This document shows positions 7,547-13,634 of a stretch of DNA of 19,840 bases, in pieces. Made by a program: the position numbers and the translations under genes. Position 1 is the first letter of the stretch, and each line of letters starts with the position of its first letter. The notes beneath the pieces are model-generated. The model ran no database searches. It was not told the DNA's origin and saw nothing but the letters and a program-made list of their open reading frames with translations. The stretch comes from PHAA01 sp040217755 (GTDB lineage Bacteria > Bacillota > Syntrophomonadia > Syntrophomonadales > Syntrophomonadaceae). The stretch covers positions 1 to 19,840 of the forward strand of contig JBEHWJ010000033.1 of the NCBI GenBank assembly GCA_040217755.1. The letters run 5' to 3'.

Positions 7547-7915
7547 CTACTCGCGATGTGTTTCAACGTAATTCTTGTTTATGTCTTGTTTGATGAAACT
7601 GTTTATCTCTTTGAGATTGTCGGAAATTGCATTAATATCGTTGGTTATAGAACTGAGAGTGATTAAAAAGGCCCACCCGATTATTCCTACCCACAAAAAA
7701 GACAATATAATTATAAACGCAGTAATATTAAGTGGACTAGCTATGAGGAAGAATATAAATCCACCAAGAATACATCCAATTAGGAATAGCCAAGAAATAA
7801 TTCTAAGTATTTTCCCAGGCTGTCTATAACCTTTGTTACTATGTTTATTAGAGATAGGAGAAGCTCTTTTTGTGTTTCCATTCTGCACATCTTGAAGTAT
7901 ATTATGACTAAGCAA
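7547..7915 (-). CDS. Small two-helix membrane protein at the end of the LytTR operon
   Basis: This is a 122-residue product. A polar basic N-terminal region of about 34 residues is followed by two hydrophobic helices (IISWLFLIGCILGGFIFFLIA and ITAFIIILSFLWVGIIGWAFLITL) and a predicted amphipathic C-terminal helix (ITNDINAISDNLKEINSFIKQDI). The TTG start at 7915 is chosen because AAGGAGG lies 9 nt upstream; that site directly overlaps the stop codon of the preceding small gene, which argues for coupled translation. Family not recognised. Its place as last gene of a two-component operon suggests an accessory role in sensing or output; that is inference. Confidence 0.65.
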   Translation of the reverse strand: MLSHNILQDVQNGNTKRASPISNKHSNKGYRQPGKILRIISWLFLIGCILGGFIFFLIASPLNITAFIIILSFLWVGIIGWAFLITLSSITNDINAISDNLKEINSFIKQDINKNYVETHRE

Positions 7916-7929
7916 ATCGGTAAGCCTCC

Positions 7930-8091
7930 TTACAATAGAGATACTATCAAACTCTTTTCGATTTCTGCATTTTCAAGTTGTTTTTGTATATGTTGTTCCA
8001 CTTTGTTACCCAAATCGGGATCTATGTTCTTTACATCTTTTAAAAAATTCATATCCCACCGAATTTTTTCGCCTTTATCTTGTTTGTCCAA
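7930..8091 (-). CDS. Small soluble protein in the LytTR operon
   Basis: This short reading frame is easy to overlook because it lacks an early ATG. From a TTG at 8091 it encodes 53 residues starting LDKQDKGEKIRWDMNFLKD; the next segments are VKNIDPDLGNKVEQHIQKQ and LENAEIEKSLIVSLL. It is highly charged and probably helical. The frame stays open upstream to 8235, overlapping the response regulator end in another phase with protein-like content, so a start at a non-standard codon or an internal ATG (8052, 40 residues) is possible. Its TAA is fused to the AAGGAGG of the next gene, a classic operon junction. No Cys, so it is not an AgrD-type lactone precursor. Function unknown. Confidence 0.55.
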   Translation of the reverse strand: MDKQDKGEKIRWDMNFLKDVKNIDPDLGNKVEQHIQKQLENAEIEKSLIVSLL

Positions 8092-8153
8092 TATGTCCTG
8101 AATATTTTGCCGTGGAATTAAGATACCTGAGCGACGGGGGGATTCAGGTTTAT

Positions 8154-8867
8154 CTAGACTTGAAAGAATTCCTTGTATTTTGGATAGTAATACCTGCTCA
8201 TTAAGGCGATCTTGGGATAATCCTGAAATTCGATTTCATAGGACCGATCGTATGTCTCCCTAACTTTCTTGACCTTTGTCAAATTCACAATAAAGGAACG
8301 ATGAACCCTTATAAATTCTTCTCCCAACATATCTTCAATTTCGTCGAGACTTTTCCTAACCTCCCATACCTCCCCAAGAGAATGGATGAGTAATTTGTGA
8401 TTGTCGACCTCCATAAAAATAATGTCATCATAATTAAGATGTAATACTTCGTTTTTGACCTTAACGGTGAGAACATTTAATTGGGTTTGTTTTTGTTGCT
8501 GGATTCGGTCGACAATTTCCTCGAGCAGATCCTTTAATTGGGCAATCCGTATGGGTTTGAGCACATACCCATACGGATGAACCTCAAATGATTCCACGGC
8601 ATATTTTGAATATCCGGTTACAAATACAATATAAATATCGTCCTTCAGTCTGCTGATTTCTCGTGCCACATCTAGTCCATTCGCCTTCTGGTTGGTGAGT
8701 TCAATATCTAACAAGGCAATTTGGGGATGGTTCTCTTTAGCCCAATTGATTGCTTCCTGCCCGATCGGAGTCGCAAAAATTTCCATGATTCCGGGTATAT
8801 CACTCAGAATTTGTTTAATAAATTCCCGATTATACTCTTCATCCTCAAGAATAAGTGCTTTGGTCAT
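8154..8867 (-). CDS. LytTR-family response regulator
   Basis: This is a two-component response regulator of 237 residues, AgrA/LytR type. The receiver domain (about 1-120) has the acidic pair in LEDEE, phospho-acceptor Asp54 in IALLDIEL, Thr84 in VFVTGYS and Lys104 in YVLKPI. The LytTR DNA-binding domain (about 132-237) carries the characteristic EVDNHKLLIH, FIRVHRSFIVNLTKVK and a C-terminal MSRYYYPKYKEFF. LytTR proteins bind pairs of short direct repeats about one or two helical turns apart. The cognate kinase lies 129 bp upstream in the operon. The likely operator is the 21-bp-periodic repeat set at 10424-10472, i.e. autoregulation (inferred). A moderately distant purine-rich ribosome site precedes the ATG. 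Confidence 0.92.
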   Translation of the reverse strand: MTKALILEDEEYNREFIKQILSDIPGIMEIFATPIGQEAINWAKENHPQIALLDIELTNQKANGLDVAREISRLKDDIYIVFVTGYSKYAVESFEVHPYGYVLKPIRIAQLKDLLEEIVDRIQQQKQTQLNVLTVKVKNEVLHLNYDDIIFMEVDNHKLLIHSLGEVWEVRKSLDEIEDMLGEEFIRVHRSFIVNLTKVKKVRETYDRSYEIEFQDYPKIALMSRYYYPKYKEFFQV

Positions 8868-8887
8868 CCAACATCAAACCTATCCCT

Positions 8888-8968
8888 TTAACGAATCTGG
8901 TATTTGGGGTTCATAGGCAATAAACCAAGAATTCGGGATATGTCACTGTTGTCAGTATCAGACACCAT
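8888..8968 (-). CDS. Possible 26-residue micropeptide between kinase and response regulator
   Basis: In the 129-bp gap between the kinase stop and the regulator start, an ATG at 8968 opens a 26-codon frame ending in TAA at 8888. It begins MVSDTDNSDISRILG and continues LLPMNPKYQIR. A GCAGGA lies immediately upstream: too close for the ATG, but well placed for the GTG one codon later. The peptide has an acidic start and a hydrophobic/basic end, and no signal peptide or Cys. A peptide coded inside a kinase-regulator operon could be a signal or a regulatory leader, but so short a frame can arise by chance. Treat as a candidate. Confidence 0.35.
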   Translation of the reverse strand: MVSDTDNSDISRILGLLPMNPKYQIR

Positions 8969-8996
8969 ATTCCTGCTTAAATATGATGCAATATAA

Positions 8997-9860
8997 TTAG
9001 CAACGCTGGACAAGCTCACGCGCATTTCTCCCCTCCGGTATTTTCACTATAATTGCTGTACGTTTGTCAGATATTACCTCAATTTCTCCACCATAACGCT
9101 TTACCAGTTTTCGCACAATATAGAGCCCATAGCCCCGCCCCACCGATTCCTTGCTGGTAAAACCCGCTTCAAAGATTCTGTCTCTATCCTCACCATTTAT
9201 GGTGGCTCCATTGTTGCGAACGCAAATTATAAAATCTTTATTTTGAAATTCAAACTCTAATTCTACCGATGGTTGCCTTTTATCCTGTAAAGCTGATTCG
9301 ATGGCATTATCTAAAAGATTGCCAATTATGCTGCAGAGATCCCATGGTTCAATCTTCAAAAGAGAAAAATCGCAGGTTGAATTTAACGAAAATTCGATTC
9401 CTTGGGATTTCGCCAGGTTGAACTTACTATTAACGAGACTGTTTAGTTCAGGATGTTCGATATATACATTGTCAAACTTATTCCAGTAATTCTCAGCGAT
9501 ACCATCTATATATTGCTGAGCCTCTTGTGTGCGATCAAGATAGATCAATGATTGCAGGGCCTGAAGATGCCGTCTGTATTCATGTTTTTCAGATTGCAGA
9601 ATTGAGAGGAGCATTTCATTGTGCCGCAAATGCTCTCTCATTAGACTGGTTTTGATGCTCTCTCGAGCATTGCTGTATATGTTTGCAATAGCGGCTATAC
9701 TCAATAGTGCCAAGGCAACAATTAGCGCTTCCCAATAAGGCAACCACTCTTTTACAGTGCTAATGTCGTCAGTTGCTTGAATAACGCTAATAATCACAAT
9801 TGAAACTAGGGTCTGGGATAGAATTATCAAAATTAACAAGACGTCTTTTTTTCGATTCAA
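8997..9860 (-). CDS. Spo0B/AgrC-type membrane sensor histidine kinase
   Basis: The product has 287 residues. Two N-terminal membrane helices (about 7-28 and 42-62) are followed by a short coiled linker and the Spo0B-like dimerisation box KHEYRRHLQALQSLIYLDR, with His93 the probable phosphorylated residue (HxxxxHLQ pattern in place of the usual HDxxNHLQ). The HATPase_c domain occupies about 170-280: N-box IIGNLLDNAIES, the ICVRNNG strand, FEAGFTSK, and G-box GRGYGLYIVRKLVKRYGG. It should autophosphorylate and pass phosphate to the LytTR regulator downstream. The TTG start abuts the stop of the preceding membrane-protein gene (TAGTTG), with AGAGGG upstream in that gene. The two genes together resemble a split version of larger AgrC-like kinases whose multi-helix sensor is fused. 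Confidence 0.88.
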   Translation of the reverse strand: MNRKKDVLLILIILSQTLVSIVIISVIQATDDISTVKEWLPYWEALIVALALLSIAAIANIYSNARESIKTSLMREHLRHNEMLLSILQSEKHEYRRHLQALQSLIYLDRTQEAQQYIDGIAENYWNKFDNVYIEHPELNSLVNSKFNLAKSQGIEFSLNSTCDFSLLKIEPWDLCSIIGNLLDNAIESALQDKRQPSVELEFEFQNKDFIICVRNNGATINGEDRDRIFEAGFTSKESVGRGYGLYIVRKLVKRYGGEIEVISDKRTAIIVKIPEGRNARELVQRC

Positions 9861-10337
9861 CTACAAATTCCCTCTCGTGTTCAGATCATATAACACCCAC
9901 TTATTGCTTTTGACCAGTAAAAATATAAAGGTCCCCAATAATAGTGTGGGCATAAAGACGCCGATATTTAGCCAGGCATTTGCGGCTAAATCACTTGCGG
10001 TCTTGGATATTAGTCTAAGAACAAGTGACATAACTACATTTTCTATTACTCCCATGATCATAGCCCCACATATCACAGCGATGAAACTGTACACGATCTG
10101 AACTTTCCCTAGCCTGCTAGTAATAAGCGTAGTAATAAAAATTAATAGAATTGTATGAGCGCCTGGCATGAGTGGCAGCCGCGGCAAAATATACGCGGCA
10201 AGGCCTATGAAACCTGATGCGATGATCGATTCCTTCCACCCGATCCTCAGGTTGAACAGTAAAAAACCAATCTGAATAATCAGGAACGTCTGGGGGATCG
10301 ATATAAATAATACAGCGTACCAAGGAATCGGAAACAT
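9861..10337 (-). CDS. Polytopic membrane protein, probable sensor partner of the kinase
   Basis: This is a product of 158 residues with about five hydrophobic segments: PWYAVLFISIPQTFLIIQIG; SIIASGFIGLAAYILPRL; TILLIFITTLIT; VYSFIAVICGAMIMGVIENVVMSLVL; IGVFMPTLLLGTFIFLLV. I start it at the ATG at 10337 (GGAGA about 9 nt upstream). A longer form from 10397 is possible, but that ATG sits in the loop of a perfect 14-bp inverted repeat. It lacks the His/Cys pair of AgrB peptidases, so it is not AgrB. It is immediately followed by the kinase with no gap, so the pair probably forms one sensory unit. Function by family not known to me. Confidence 0.65.
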   Translation of the reverse strand: MFPIPWYAVLFISIPQTFLIIQIGFLLFNLRIGWKESIIASGFIGLAAYILPRLPLMPGAHTILLIFITTLITSRLGKVQIVYSFIAVICGAMIMGVIENVVMSLVLRLISKTASDLAANAWLNIGVFMPTLLLGTFIFLLVKSNKWVLYDLNTRGNL

Positions 10338-10375
10338 AAGAAGACTTCTCCAGACACATTTCTGCAACGCTACTA

Positions 10376-10410
10376 CAGGGATTATTAGACATAGCATCTA
10401 ATAATCCCTG
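10376..10410 (-). promoter_or_regulatory. Perfect 14-bp inverted repeat in the leader of the signalling operon
   Basis: CAGGGATTATTAGA (10376-10389) and TCTAATAATCCCTG (10397-10410) are exact reverse complements around a 7-nt loop. In the minus-strand transcript this hairpin lies about 39 nt before the chosen start of the membrane-protein gene and holds the alternative ATG at its loop edge. It may be a leader hairpin, a repressor dyad or part of an attenuator. On the plus strand it is followed by CCTTATTTT, so a terminator for plus-strand transcription cannot be excluded. Confidence 0.6.
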
Positions 10411-10420
10411 CCTTATTTTG

Positions 10421-10476
10421 GGCATTCACGCTCGATAACCGGCTATTCACGTCATGAAAAGGGCTATTCACGTCAT
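10421..10476 (-). promoter_or_regulatory. Three direct repeats at 21-bp spacing, candidate LytTR operator
   Basis: The core ATTCACG occurs at 10424, 10445 and 10466, exactly 21 bp apart. The last two copies share the longer GGCTATTCACGTCAT, and the first is a weaker match. A period of about two helical turns and short direct repeats is the usual geometry of LytTR regulator sites. The set lies just upstream of the operon that encodes a LytTR regulator. No copy of the core was noticed elsewhere in the window on a visual scan. Confidence 0.6.
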
Positions 10477-10846
10477 TTGGCAGGTATTGGGAGAGGTAAC
10501 AATGAATTGGAAGGGTTAAGAAATATGGAAGCCCGGAAATTGATTTGTTCACGGGTTATCGCATAACTACCACCCGGGTAAAGCCAAAAGTGGAACTACA
10601 AAATTATACAATGCGGTGCTAATAACTACCTACTTGCAATTTAACGGCGCTTATCCAGTACCACCGGGATACAGCTACCGGATATGTACCCACTGGCGTT
10701 GCCTACAGCGGCAATGATTCTGAAACAGCTATAGCGATAATGCATTGTTAAGAAAGTTTCAGTGTGGATTGCAGGCGGCTATACCGCTGCATAGTCAGGT
10801 TTATGATCGCGGTTGATGAAGGGAGGAGAGAGATAGAGGTGCGATC
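10477..10846. other. Gene-free 370 bp between divergent operons
   Basis: No intact gene. Short protein-like stretches exist on the plus strand (for example a frame reading GYVPTGVAYSGNDSE near 10680-10725) and may be remnants of decayed coding sequence. CTGAAAC (about 10719) pairs with GTTTCAG (about 10755) across a long loop, and GCGG/CCGC flanks CTATA near 10780. The promoter of the plus-strand 10847 gene should lie here, but I see no convincing -35/-10 pair. Confidence 0.4.
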
Positions 10847-11491
10847 ATGGATAGGTTAACCATTATTAATATTCCGGCATATTCAGTATTGGGGTCACCC
10901 GACGATACTACTAACATCTATAACGCAGTAAATGAACAGGAATTTCTTTATATGAGTGATCAGGAATTCAAAGACACAGTTAGAAGAAATCTAGCGAGCA
11001 TTATAGACCAAAAGAAAAAGGATGCAAGAATCAGATGGAACGAAGACATAGTTAAATATGTTGAGATTATAGCACCGGATCAAGTTGACGAGATTAAACA
11101 ACAAATAGCAACAGATACATCTCTTCAAAGTACCATCGTTAGAGCGTCAGAACCGGGAAGTGAAGATTTGACTTGGGTAATATATGATTATAACCTGGGT
11201 GGAATTAAACTATATGCTTTTTTACAACGGATAGCCTGGTCATGGAACTCGACGCGAATAACATCAATATCTACAAATGCATATTCCCGTATTTGGGCAC
11301 CGCTTTGGAGTTATGAAGGTATTAATGATCAATCTGGCTCTTATAATAATAATTATTACTCTTACACTCAGTATCATGAGGGCCATTTTGTAGGAGAAAT
11401 AGCAGGCTATCCATTAGTTAATACCTATCCATGGCACCAAGGCACTGTAATGACCGGTGGTGGGTGGTCTCATAATGCAGGGTTTAATTAA
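10847..11491 (+). CDS. Unknown protein with helical N-half and aromatic, beta-rich C-half
   Basis: This is a 214-residue product of no family I recognise. Residues 25-100 look helical and charged (SDQEFKDTVRRNLASII, then DQVDEIKQQI). Residues 105-214 are rich in Trp, Tyr, Ser and Asn with alternating hydrophobics (GIKLYAFLQRIAWSWNSTRI, then RIWAPLWSYEGI). The tail is NTYPWHQGTVMTGGGWSHN. This half resembles beta-structured extracellular domains, yet there is no N-terminal signal peptide. The start has AGAGGT 6 nt upstream. A small membrane-protein gene follows after 19 bp, then a terminator, so the two form one operon. It lies across a 370-bp gap from the signalling operon and could be one of its outputs; that is only inference. 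Confidence 0.65.
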   Translation: MDRLTIINIPAYSVLGSPDDTTNIYNAVNEQEFLYMSDQEFKDTVRRNLASIIDQKKKDARIRWNEDIVKYVEIIAPDQVDEIKQQIATDTSLQSTIVRASEPGSEDLTWVIYDYNLGGIKLYAFLQRIAWSWNSTRITSISTNAYSRIWAPLWSYEGINDQSGSYNNNYYSYTQYHEGHFVGEIAGYPLVNTYPWHQGTVMTGGGWSHNAGFN

Positions 11492-11510
11492 ATTTTGAGG
11501 AGCCTTTATA

Positions 11511-11693
11511 ATGCCTAACCTACGAGATTATATTGTATTTTTTTTGATTGCATATTTACCAATATTATTTCTTATGCCAGGACGTCCTATTACATTGAAG
11601 ATATTTATATTACCAATACTTCCTGCACTATTATTTTCCGCAATTTTAGGCACTATTTCAAATCTCGTTCGGGCATACTCCATTAAAAAATAG
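11511..11693 (+). CDS. 60-residue two-helix membrane protein, partner of the upstream gene
   Basis: This small protein is almost entirely hydrophobic. Helix one is about residues 7-22 (YIVFFLIAYLPILFLM); helix two is about 29-54 (KIFILPILPALLFSAILGTISNLV). A PGRP turn lies between them and a basic end AYSIKK. GAGGAG lies 8 nt before the ATG. It shares an operon with the 214-residue protein and ends at a strong terminator. The size and pairing would suit an immunity or membrane-anchor partner, but nothing in the sequence proves either. Confidence 0.6.
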   Translation: MPNLRDYIVFFLIAYLPILFLMPGRPITLKIFILPILPALLFSAILGTISNLVRAYSIKK

Positions 11694-11709
11694 AAAGGGA
11701 GGCGAAATT

Positions 11710-11746
11710 AAGGGGAACAAATGACGGGTAATTCGTTCCCCTTTTC
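11710..11746 (+). terminator. Intrinsic terminator of the 10847-11693 operon
   Basis: GGGGAAC and GTTCCCC pair across about 16 nt, with an inner AAT/ATT pairing, and are followed by TTTT. It starts about 17 bp after the stop of the small membrane gene. Confidence 0.8.
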
Positions 11747-11749
11747 GTG

Positions 11750-12030
11750 CGCCATGCATGCTGCCTGACTTCGCGGTTAAAGCCCGCTATCGGGACTGGC
11801 AATTGCCAACCATTATGTCAGCGCAAGGGTGTTCACCGCAAGGTAGATACACTTCGATTACAAACTGAAGGAAGCGTGAGCAAAGTCCCGGCCCGAGGAA
11901 CATGACTCGTATCAGGCATCCAAAGTAGGATGAGTCTAAGAAGCAAGACGAAATCCACTAAACTGCACGGACATGGGATGAAAATGCAGCGGGTATATGG
12001 GATGAAGGCCTTAAATTCATAAAAATCAAA
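11750..12030 (+). mobile_element. Probable 5' fragment of a group II intron, maturase missing
   Basis: This stretch has no reading frame of note but has the look of the RNA leader found before group II intron maturase genes. The order is GCGCAAGGGTGTTCACCGCA, CTGAAGGAAGC, AGGAACATGACTCGTATCAG, ACGAAATCCACTAAACTGC and finally GCGGGTATATGGGATGAAGG. The recognition rests on memory of such leaders, not on an alignment. No domain V (the AGC...GTTC hairpin) and no maturase follow. At 12031 it is cut by an insertion-sequence end. The 5' boundary is uncertain. Confidence 0.5.
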
Positions 12031-12459
12031 GGGAGTGTGTCCCGAACTTTGTGTAAAGTCCAAATAGATGTAAAATAAGGCGGTATTTTGAGAGGGAAGA
12101 TGGCCGAAAAAGTCAGCTGCCCTCTTTAAACTTGAATTATAGGTCAAAGACAGCCGATGTCAATCCTATTTGATCGGTCCATCGAAATAGATTTCCAACT
12201 GGGCGTGGATACGTCCCCAGTCCTAGCCCCGTCCGGTCCATTTTTTGGTTATTTCCACCATTGCTAAGTACAGTATTTTCAAAAGGCTGTCATCAGTCGG
12301 AAAAACAGATTTGCTTTTGGTGACTTTGCGGAGCTGGCGGTTGAATCCTTCGATGGTGTAGATCAGTTTTCTGACCTCTTCAGGGTATTTGAAGTAGGTC
12401 GATAGATTCGGCCAGTTATTGCGCCAGGTGATGGCTATCTTGGGATATTGGCCTTCTTT
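12031..12459 (-). mobile_element. Truncated IS256-family insertion sequence
   Basis: One end is visible: GGGAGTGTGTCCCGAACTTT at 12031 followed by GTGTAAA resembles the terminal repeat of IS256-type elements. The element holds the 3' part of the transposase gene (stop at 12166) and then breaks off at about 12459, so the other end and the catalytic part are gone. It interrupts the group II intron fragment. Confidence 0.7.
12166..12459 (-). pseudogene. C-terminal fragment of an IS256-family (mutator) transposase
   Basis: The minus strand reads QYPKIAITWRNNWPNLSTYF, YPEEVRKLIYTIEGFNRQLR, KVTKSKSVFPTDDSLLKILY and LAMVEITKKWTGRG. A TAG stop (12224-12226) interrupts it, then DWGRIHAQLEIYFDGPIK follows. 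This order (W-x-NW, YP-EVRK-IYT, FNRQLRKVTK, FP-DDSLLK, KKW, QLEIYF) is the conserved C-terminal third of IS256 transposases. The catalytic DDE region upstream is missing and one in-frame stop is present, so it is a dead relic. Confidence 0.85.
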
Positions 12460-12475
12460 ACAATATTACTGCCAT

Positions 12476-12494
12476 TACCCATAATTTTTATGGG
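12476..12494. repeat. Short hairpin CCCATA/TATGGG
   Basis: CCCATA and TATGGG pair around a 5-nt loop just ahead of the ribosome site of the next gene. It could lie in that gene's leader. No T-tract follows. Confidence 0.35.
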
Positions 12495-12511
12495 AGGGGA
12501 GAAGGGATATT

Positions 12512-12787
12512 GTGCATATTTCCAGTAGTGGATACTTTAATCTAATTTTTGTCATAGTAATAATAGGAGCTATGGTAGAGGTAATATGGCAGCTATCTGA
12601 ACAGATGAAAAATATCGGTAAATGGGTTGTGGATTATGATAATCTTGCAGTAAACATTATAGTAAGTATGTTAATTATGTGTGTCTTTACCCGATTATTG
12701 TGGGATAGTCTTGAAACGTATGCGTTTGTTATAATTTGGTTGCTATTACCATGTTATATATTGTTGCGAAACCTAAAAAAGCATTAG
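12512..12787 (+). CDS. Small three-helix membrane protein, unknown function
   Basis: This is a 91-residue product with hydrophobic segments at about 8-27 (YFNLIFVIVIIGAMVEVIW), 46-62 (LAVNIIVSMLIMCVFTRLL) and 68-85 (TYAFVIIWLLLPCYILL), and a basic end LRNLKKH. It starts at GTG 12512 with GAGAAGGG close upstream. AT-rich, no family recognised. It sits between two transposase relics, so its own promoter may have been moved or lost. Confidence 0.55.
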   Translation: MHISSSGYFNLIFVIVIIGAMVEVIWQLSEQMKNIGKWVVDYDNLAVNIIVSMLIMCVFTRLLWDSLETYAFVIIWLLLPCYILLRNLKKH

Positions 12788-12880
12788 TATTGCCCATCAT
12801 CGACACTCCTGTTCTGGATTGGTTACACCACCACTGCATTGTGGCGATTGCAACCGATCTTAAGTAGCCCCCAGCAGGGT

Positions 12881-13003
12881 GACTCCGTCAAAGCATCTAT
12901 CATCAGCAAACCAGAGGAATATCAATGGAGCAGTTGCGCTGCTTATTATAATGAGGATCGAAATACTGCTGCATTTCCTGATACCAGTTTAATCCTAGGT
13001 ATA
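12881..13003 (+). pseudogene. C-terminal fragment of a REP-associated (IS200-like) tyrosine transposase
   Basis: The plus strand reads DSVKASIISKPEEYQWSSCA and then AYYNEDRNTAAFPDTSLILG. RAYT / IS200-like Y1 transposases typically end in NPVKAGIV-KPEEYRWSSYRAY, followed by D-x-x-x-L-I. The match NPVKAGII to DSVKASII and KPEEYQWSS is clear. The catalytic HUH and Tyr regions upstream are missing, so only the tail survives. Confidence 0.7.
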
Positions 13004-13053
13004 GTAGAAATAGAGATTCTATTTATAATCCCAAGACCGATGACATTAATGGC

Positions 13054-13094
13054 GTTAATGCTAACTGGTAATGGTTAGCGGTTCCTACGCTAAC
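13054..13094. repeat. Two GTTA/TAAC hairpins beside the transposase tail
   Basis: GTTA-ATGC-TAAC (13054-13065) and the stronger GTTAGCG-GTTCCTA-CGCTAAC (13074-13094) follow the RAYT fragment. RAYT genes are usually flanked by palindromes of this sort, so these may be remains of its target repeat. Confidence 0.4.
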
Positions 13095-13140
13095 GGTTTC
13101 GGCAAGCTATATCAAAACTAAGAAAGGGAGGATATATTCT

Positions 13141-13413
13141 ATGAAAGTACATCGCCATCGGGCTCTTAAATGGACACTTGCCCTTTGCCTTGCGCTTATC
13201 CTGGGTTTTTCCTTAACCGCTGTAGCAAGAAATGCGTCAACTAGCGAATCCACCCAAATTCCAACCAAAGCTCAGGCTGAAAGTGTCATCGAAAACTACC
13301 TGGCTGCCACCGAACGCGCTGATGTTGATAATATGGTGAAGTATTGTATGGATTCGCGGGGGTGCAAGAAATTTTATAGGCCGCAGATAGCAATAACAAT
13401 TATTGCCATGTAA
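13141..13413 (+). pseudogene. Truncated exported protein gene
   Basis: The frame has a good AGGGAGGA ribosome site and encodes a classic signal peptide (MKVHRHRALKWTLALCLALI, then LGFSLTAVARNAS). A mature start follows with AQAESVIENYLAATERADVD and NMVKYCMDSR, similar in style to SnoaL/nuclear-transport-factor-like secreted proteins. After the SR the sequence changes to GCKKFYRPQIAITIIAM and stops, unlike a folded domain. The 90-residue product therefore looks like the first two thirds of a longer gene joined to unrelated DNA. It could still be a short expressed protein; pseudogene is the better guess. Confidence 0.5.
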
Positions 13414-13503
13414 GCATGGTTAAGGCATCGGGGAAGCAGTCTGATGATCTTTTCGATTGTAATACTGTTAAAAGATAATAGCGCGATTTTGGGTTAAATA
13501 TAT

Positions 13504-13544
13504 TATTAGGCTGTTTGAATTTCAGCAGCCTAATAGTGCTTTTC
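13504..13544 (+). terminator. Intrinsic terminator downstream of the truncated gene
   Basis: TATTAGGCTG and CAGCCTAATA form a perfect 10-bp stem with a 12-nt loop, followed by GTGCTTTT. It lies about 90 bp after the stop at 13413 and about 90 bp before the next gene. Confidence 0.65.
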
Positions 13545-13634
13545 CCACCAAACTGGAGCGGAAAGACAATATTAAAATACCTTATCAGCACGGTCTGTAG
13601 AGCTACGCAATCCGGGACTAGGAGAATAACTATT

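Noticed and set aside
9861..10397. AgrB peptide-processing protease
   Set aside because: The His/Cys catalytic pair and the usual AgrB motifs are absent.
10477..10846. c-di-GMP riboswitch before the 10847 gene
   Set aside because: Some helices resemble one loosely, but the conserved GEMM core is not present.
10847..11491. Bacteriocin of the lactococcin 972 type for the 214-residue protein
   Set aside because: No signal peptide, wrong size and only a superficial GGGW-type tail; the 60-residue partner has no transport or immunity motif.
11833..12147. 104-codon minus-strand frame
   Set aside because: It lies over the intron-like and IS-end sequences and has no homology-like content or ribosome site.
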